DNA of 9,149 nt from Nostoc sp. CHAB 5715 (lineage in GTDB: Bacteria > Cyanobacteriota > Cyanobacteriia > Cyanobacteriales > Nostocaceae). Positions 6,800 to 9,149 of the stretch are shown here, piece by piece. The position numbers were made by a program, and so were the translations under genes. Each line of letters begins with the position of its first letter. The stretch's first letter is position 1. The stretch lies in NCBI RefSeq assembly GCF_020829685.1, contig NZ_JAIVFR010000199.1, forward strand, positions 1-9,149. Reading direction: 5' to 3'. The notes under the pieces are model-generated. The model did not search any database. It worked only from the letters and a program-made list of their open reading frames with translations, and was not told the origin of the DNA.

Positions 6800-6963
6800 G
6801 CTAATTTTTAAAATTTGTGTATAAAATATGAAATTACAATTCGTGTTACGATTATGGGTTTATTAATTTTTTGTTTTGCCTTAAAGTCTGTACAATACAG
6901 TGGCTACCCTCAAAGCAATTCAAGGAAGGGTGAAGAATATCCATGTTTCAGTAGGTAAGGGAA
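6800..6963. promoter_or_regulatory. Divergent dndB/dndC control region
   Basis: This AT-rich spacer must hold the promoters for both genes. CTGTA-CAA-TACAG at 6888-6900 is a perfect short inverted repeat overlapping TACAAT (6891-6896), a candidate -10 box for dndC with no good -35 match 17 bases upstream. TCGT-GTT-ACGA at 6841-6851 is a second small inverted repeat. On the minus strand, TATACA around 6818-6823 could serve as a -10 for dndB. ACCCT (6906-6910) can pair with AGGGT (6927-6931). The sites are candidate operators, possibly for DndB itself; none matches the operator upstream of the XRE gene. Confidence 0.5.
6943..6954 (+). other. Possible three-codon leader ORF (MFQ) upstream of dndC
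   Basis: ATG TTT CAG TAG lies ten bases upstream of and in frame with the dndC start, and is preceded by a purine-rich, Shine-Dalgarno-like AAGGAAGGG at 6922-6930. The dndC ATG at 6964 has its own AGGTAAGG (6953-6960) overlapping the mini-ORF stop. Such an arrangement can couple or attenuate translation, but three codons can also arise by chance. Confidence 0.25.
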
Positions 6964-8637
6964 ATGGCTACAGCACAACAGCAAGAGGATAAAAATCAGC
7001 AAGTACGTACTGTAGCAGAGTTAGTGGACTATATCCAAGCTCTCACCATTGAAATTCAAGAATTGTACAGTTTGGATCAGATACCTTGGGTAGTAGGCTA
7101 TTCAGGTGGCAAAGATAGTACTGCCACTTTACAGCTTATCTGGAATGCGATCGCAGCACTACCAGTTGAAAAGCGAAAAAAGACTATTCATGTTATTACA
7201 ACTGACACACTAGTAGAAAACCCTGTAGTCTCTGTTTGGGTACGCAAATCCTTAGAAAGGATGAGGGTTACTGCTAAAGAACAGAAAATGCCCATTGAAC
7301 CCCATTTATTACATCCAGAAATCAAAGAGACATTCTGGGTAAGCTTGATTGGTAAAGGTTATCCAACGCCGCGAGGAAAATTTCGTTGGTGTACAGACCG
7401 TCTAAAAATCCATCCTTCTAACCGCTTTATCCGTGATGTGGTTAGAGTAAATGGGGAAGTTATTCTTGTTTTAGGTACGCGCAAAGCTGAAAGTGTCAAA
7501 CGTGCTATCTCAATGGAAAAACATCAAGCAGGTAGCCTAAAAGATCGCCTCGTTTCTGATTCAAGTTCACCTACATCTTTGCTTTACCATAGTGCAAGCT
7601 TGCCTAATTCTTTAATTTATAGCCCCATCGAAGATTGGCGTACTGATGAAGTTTGGATTTACCTAAATCAGTGGCAAAACCCTTGGGGATATAGCAACAA
7701 AGACTTGTTCACCATGTATCGAGGTGCTACAGCAGATAATGAATGTCCTCTAGTTGTTGATACTTCTACTGCTAGCTGTGGTGATTCTCGATTTGGCTGC
7801 TGGGTTTGCACAATTGTTAATAAGGATAAATCAATGGAGGCAATGATTCAAAATGATGAAGAGAAGGAATGGATGCAGCCTCTATTAGATATCCGCAATG
7901 AATTAGATAATAGAGATGACCGCGATAAAAGAGACTTCCGTCGCATCTGGGGAGAAGTCCAACTTTTTGAGCGTCATGTAGATGGTGAAGCCTCTATTGA
8001 ACCAATTCATGGCCCCTATACCAAATATTGGCGGGAACATTGGCTCAGACGATTATTAGAAGCGCAAACAGAAATCCGTCGTACAGCGCCAGAAAATATG
8101 CGCGACATCACCCTAATTACTCTCGAAGAAATGAGCGAAATTCGCCGCATTTGGCTAGAAGAAAAACATGAATTTGATGATAGCTTACCTCGGATTTATC
8201 AAGAAGTGACTGGTGAAGAATTTCAAGACCCCCGTCCTGGTGCTGACTATAGCCTACTAGGTCGTGATGAATGGGCTGTGTTAGAAGAAATCTGTGCAGA
8301 TGATAGTATGCACTTGGAACTCATGGCTAAACTTTTAGACACAGAACGCCAATTTCGTAAAATGTCCCGTCGTGTGGGAATCTACGACACCCTTGAAAAA
8401 TGCTTTGCTACAAGTTCGCGTTCTAAAGATGAAGCAGTTAAAAATGCTCATTTAAAGCGGGATTTGAAAACAGCAGCTGAACAAGGCGATATTGAAAAGG
8501 TCAAGCAGCTAACTTTAGCAGATTTTGCCACACCCGATGCACAAGCGATCGCGCCTGATGCAAAAGTTGACGCAACAAACCTTACAAAATCTGATGCCCA
8601 GACAAAGACTTGGGGAAACATGAAATTTAAAAAATAG
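6964..8637 (+). CDS. dndC: DNA phosphorothioation system sulfurtransferase DndC
   Basis: DndC is a PAPS-reductase-like PP-loop protein that hydrolyses ATP to AMP and pyrophosphate and, with sulfur delivered by a cysteine desulfurase (DndA/IscS) and with DndD and DndE, replaces a non-bridging phosphate oxygen in DNA by sulfur. The PP-loop is VVGYSGGKDSTATLQL (43-58), with SGGKDS at 47-52. RWCTDRLKIHP (141-151) supplies C143. The DndC hallmark ASCGDSRFGCWVCTIV (270-285) supplies C272, C279 and C282, with C261 just before, as expected for the [4Fe-4S] site. SPIEDWRTDEVWIYL (220-234) is the PAPS-reductase-like block. The 557-residue length is normal to slightly long for the family; the tail after about 485 is Ala/Asp/Lys-rich and looks variable. 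It diverges from dndB and converges, 12 bases away, on an XRE gene, so dndD and dndE do not follow it. The ATG at 6964 fits the N-terminus expected of DndC. Confidence 0.96.
   Translation: MATAQQQEDKNQQVRTVAELVDYIQALTIEIQELYSLDQIPWVVGYSGGKDSTATLQLIWNAIAALPVEKRKKTIHVITTDTLVENPVVSVWVRKSLERMRVTAKEQKMPIEPHLLHPEIKETFWVSLIGKGYPTPRGKFRWCTDRLKIHPSNRFIRDVVRVNGEVILVLGTRKAESVKRAISMEKHQAGSLKDRLVSDSSSPTSLLYHSASLPNSLIYSPIEDWRTDEVWIYLNQWQNPWGYSNKDLFTMYRGATADNECPLVVDTSTASCGDSRFGCWVCTIVNKDKSMEAMIQNDEEKEWMQPLLDIRNELDNRDDRDKRDFRRIWGEVQLFERHVDGEASIEPIHGPYTKYWREHWLRRLLEAQTEIRRTAPENMRDITLITLEEMSEIRRIWLEEKHEFDDSLPRIYQEVTGEEFQDPRPGADYSLLGRDEWAVLEEICADDSMHLELMAKLLDTERQFRKMSRRVGIYDTLEKCFATSSRSKDEAVKNAHLKRDLKTAAEQGDIEKVKQLTLADFATPDAQAIAPDAKVDATNLTKSDAQTKTWGNMKFKK
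7147..7154. repeat. HIP1 octamer GCGATCGC inside dndC
   Basis: Exact HIP1 palindrome in coding sequence, as is usual in cyanobacterial genes. It supports the host assignment. Confidence 0.85.
8545..8552. repeat. HIP1 octamer GCGATCGC in the 3' end of dndC
   Basis: Exact HIP1 palindrome within the variable tail of dndC, where it encodes part of the AQAIAPDA stretch. Confidence 0.85.
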
Positions 8638-8649
8638 GTACACAGTGCT

Positions 8650-8898
8650 TTAAGGGTGTGTCTCATCATCATCATCAACATCTCCCAAGTAAAGCCTGAT
8701 AAACTCTTCTGCTGCGGCTGGATTAATTTTCTTGAGTGCATCCCGAATTTCTAGCACCCCCTCCGCTACAGGGTCCATTATCTCATTTACCCAGCGATTA
8801 ACATTTGAGCGTCCAGTTCCCATTGTCACTGCTAACTTATTTTGGCTAATGCCATGTGTCTCTAACACCTGTTTCAACGCTTTTCCTGCTTTTCCCAT
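8650..8898 (-). CDS. Small XRE/Cro-type helix-turn-helix transcriptional regulator
   Basis: An 82-residue DNA-binding protein made almost only of one HTH domain. GISQNKLAVTMGTGRSNVN (16-34) is a typical XRE pattern: Q19 and the KLA start the first helix, and SNVNRWVN forms the recognition helix. A helical region (44-70) leads to FIRLYLGD and a very acidic tail (DVDDDDE, 73-79). It should act as a dimer on a palindromic operator, and such a palindrome lies just upstream of its start (8935-8997), which suggests autoregulation. The ATG at 8898 is the only good start; the preceding CAGAAG is a weak ribosome binding site. It converges on dndC with 12 bases between the stop codons, and may also regulate a gene beyond the window. 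Small regulators of this form are common beside cyanobacterial defence genes; a role in controlling dnd is inferred. Confidence 0.85.
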   Translation of the reverse strand: MGKAGKALKQVLETHGISQNKLAVTMGTGRSNVNRWVNEIMDPVAEGVLEIRDALKKINPAAAEEFIRLYLGDVDDDDETHP

Positions 8899-8934
8899 GC
8901 TTCTGATTGTGTCAAAGGCTTTTAACCAAGTAAA

Positions 8935-8952
8935 TGTCCCGTATAAGCGACA
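8935..8952. promoter_or_regulatory. Operator-like site, imperfect copy
   Basis: TGTCCCGTATAAGCGACA matches the core of the neighbouring palindrome (TGTCCCGTATACGAGACA on its minus strand) at 15 of 18 positions, the differences being AGC for CGA. Its centre is 36 bases from the centre of the palindrome, between it and the XRE start codon. This spacing and position fit a second, weaker binding site for the XRE protein. Confidence 0.6.
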
Positions 8953-8961
8953 AAAGGTGTA

Positions 8962-8997
8962 AGATATTTATGTCTCGTATACGGGACATAAATATCT
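8962..8997. promoter_or_regulatory. 36-base near-perfect palindrome, candidate XRE operator
   Basis: Arms AGATATTTATGTC (8962-8974) and GACATAAATATCT (8985-8997) are exact inverse complements. The centre CGTATACG (8976-8983) is itself palindromic, and only the T8975/G8984 pair breaks the symmetry. It lies 64 bases upstream of the XRE start codon, so it most likely binds that regulator and overlaps its promoter. A hairpin terminator for an unseen upstream gene is less likely because the symmetry runs through the centre without a loop. Confidence 0.65.
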
Positions 8998-9149
8998 CTA
9001 GCAAAATATGTGAGTTCCAATGACAATACCTTCGCCAATTATGAAGTGGTGACAGAAGGCTTAGGAGCGTGAATACGCCCCAGCGAGGATATTCTATCAA
9101 AAATTTGAGATAATAAAACCTTGTGTGGCTTTTTCGGAAGCATCTTAAT
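8998..9149. other. Non-coding end of window
   Basis: No gene is supported here. A weak stem (GGaGCGT-GAAT-ACGCcCC, 9064-9081, one mismatch) is visible. A short frame at 9020-9052 (MTIPSPIMKW then stop) could be a remnant or chance. A minus-strand frame across 8912-9100 is produced largely by the palindrome and is not believed. Confidence 0.4.

Noticed and set aside
6888..6900. CTGTA-CAA-TACAG as an NtcA site
   Set aside because: NtcA sites are GTA-N8-TAC; here GTA and TAC are only three bases apart.
8448..8741. Minus-strand 97-codon frame spanning the dndC and XRE 3' ends
   Set aside because: It overlaps two well-supported genes, has low-complexity Ala/Ser content, and no homologous family is recognised.
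8732..8962. Plus-strand 76-codon frame opposite the XRE gene
   Set aside because: It is antisense to a clear HTH protein and its composition shows no family or protein-like pattern.
8912..9100. Minus-strand 62-codon frame upstream of the XRE gene
   Set aside because: It runs through the 36-base palindrome, which gives it an internal peptide echo, has no recognisable domain and lies in the expected promoter region.

Overview
The window looks like a piece of a cyanobacterial chromosome or plasmid, most likely from a filamentous Nostocales species. The evidence is three copies of the HIP1 octamer GCGATCGC (2287, 7147, 8545), two adjacent Uma2-type (DUF820) genes, interspersed repeats of the 'CTACGAGAACGCC' kind, and an overall AT-rich composition. 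No species can be named from this alone.

The locus is an accessory DNA-phosphorothioation (Dnd) island. From left to right it holds: the C-terminal part of an SMC/Rad50-like ATPase resembling DndD, cut by the window edge (2-892); a repeat-bearing spacer (893-1130); two different Uma2-family putative endonucleases (1131-1700 and 1736-2287); a spacer with HIP1 and a hairpin repeat; a gene for DNA phosphorothioation-associated protein 4 (2402-2869); a GIY-YIG-like putative nuclease with a large insertion (2897-3457); a DGQHR-domain protein with a strongly acidic tail (3460-5118); a hairpin between convergent genes; dndB on the minus strand (5204-6799); a 164-base divergent control region; dndC (6964-8637); a small XRE-type regulator on the minus strand (8650-8898); and a palindromic operator pair upstream of that regulator (8935-8997). 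The last 150 bases hold no gene I can support.

How the parts may work together. In known Dnd systems, DndC (PP-loop ATP pyrophosphatase with an Fe-S cluster), DndD (ATPase), DndE and a cysteine desulfurase place sulfur on the DNA backbone, and DndB, a DGQHR protein, tunes modification and transcription. Here dndB and dndC diverge from a shared control region. dndC is followed by a convergent regulator rather than by dndD-dndE, so the usual operon is rearranged. DndE, a desulfurase and the classic DndF/G/H restriction genes are not in the window.

The most interesting part is the AT-rich cassette at 2402-5118: associated protein 4, then the GIY-YIG-like protein, then a second, divergent DGQHR protein. 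The last two overlap by one base or abut. I infer that this could be a phosphorothioate-linked restriction or regulatory module not matching the textbook Dnd effectors. This is a hypothesis, not something the sequence proves.
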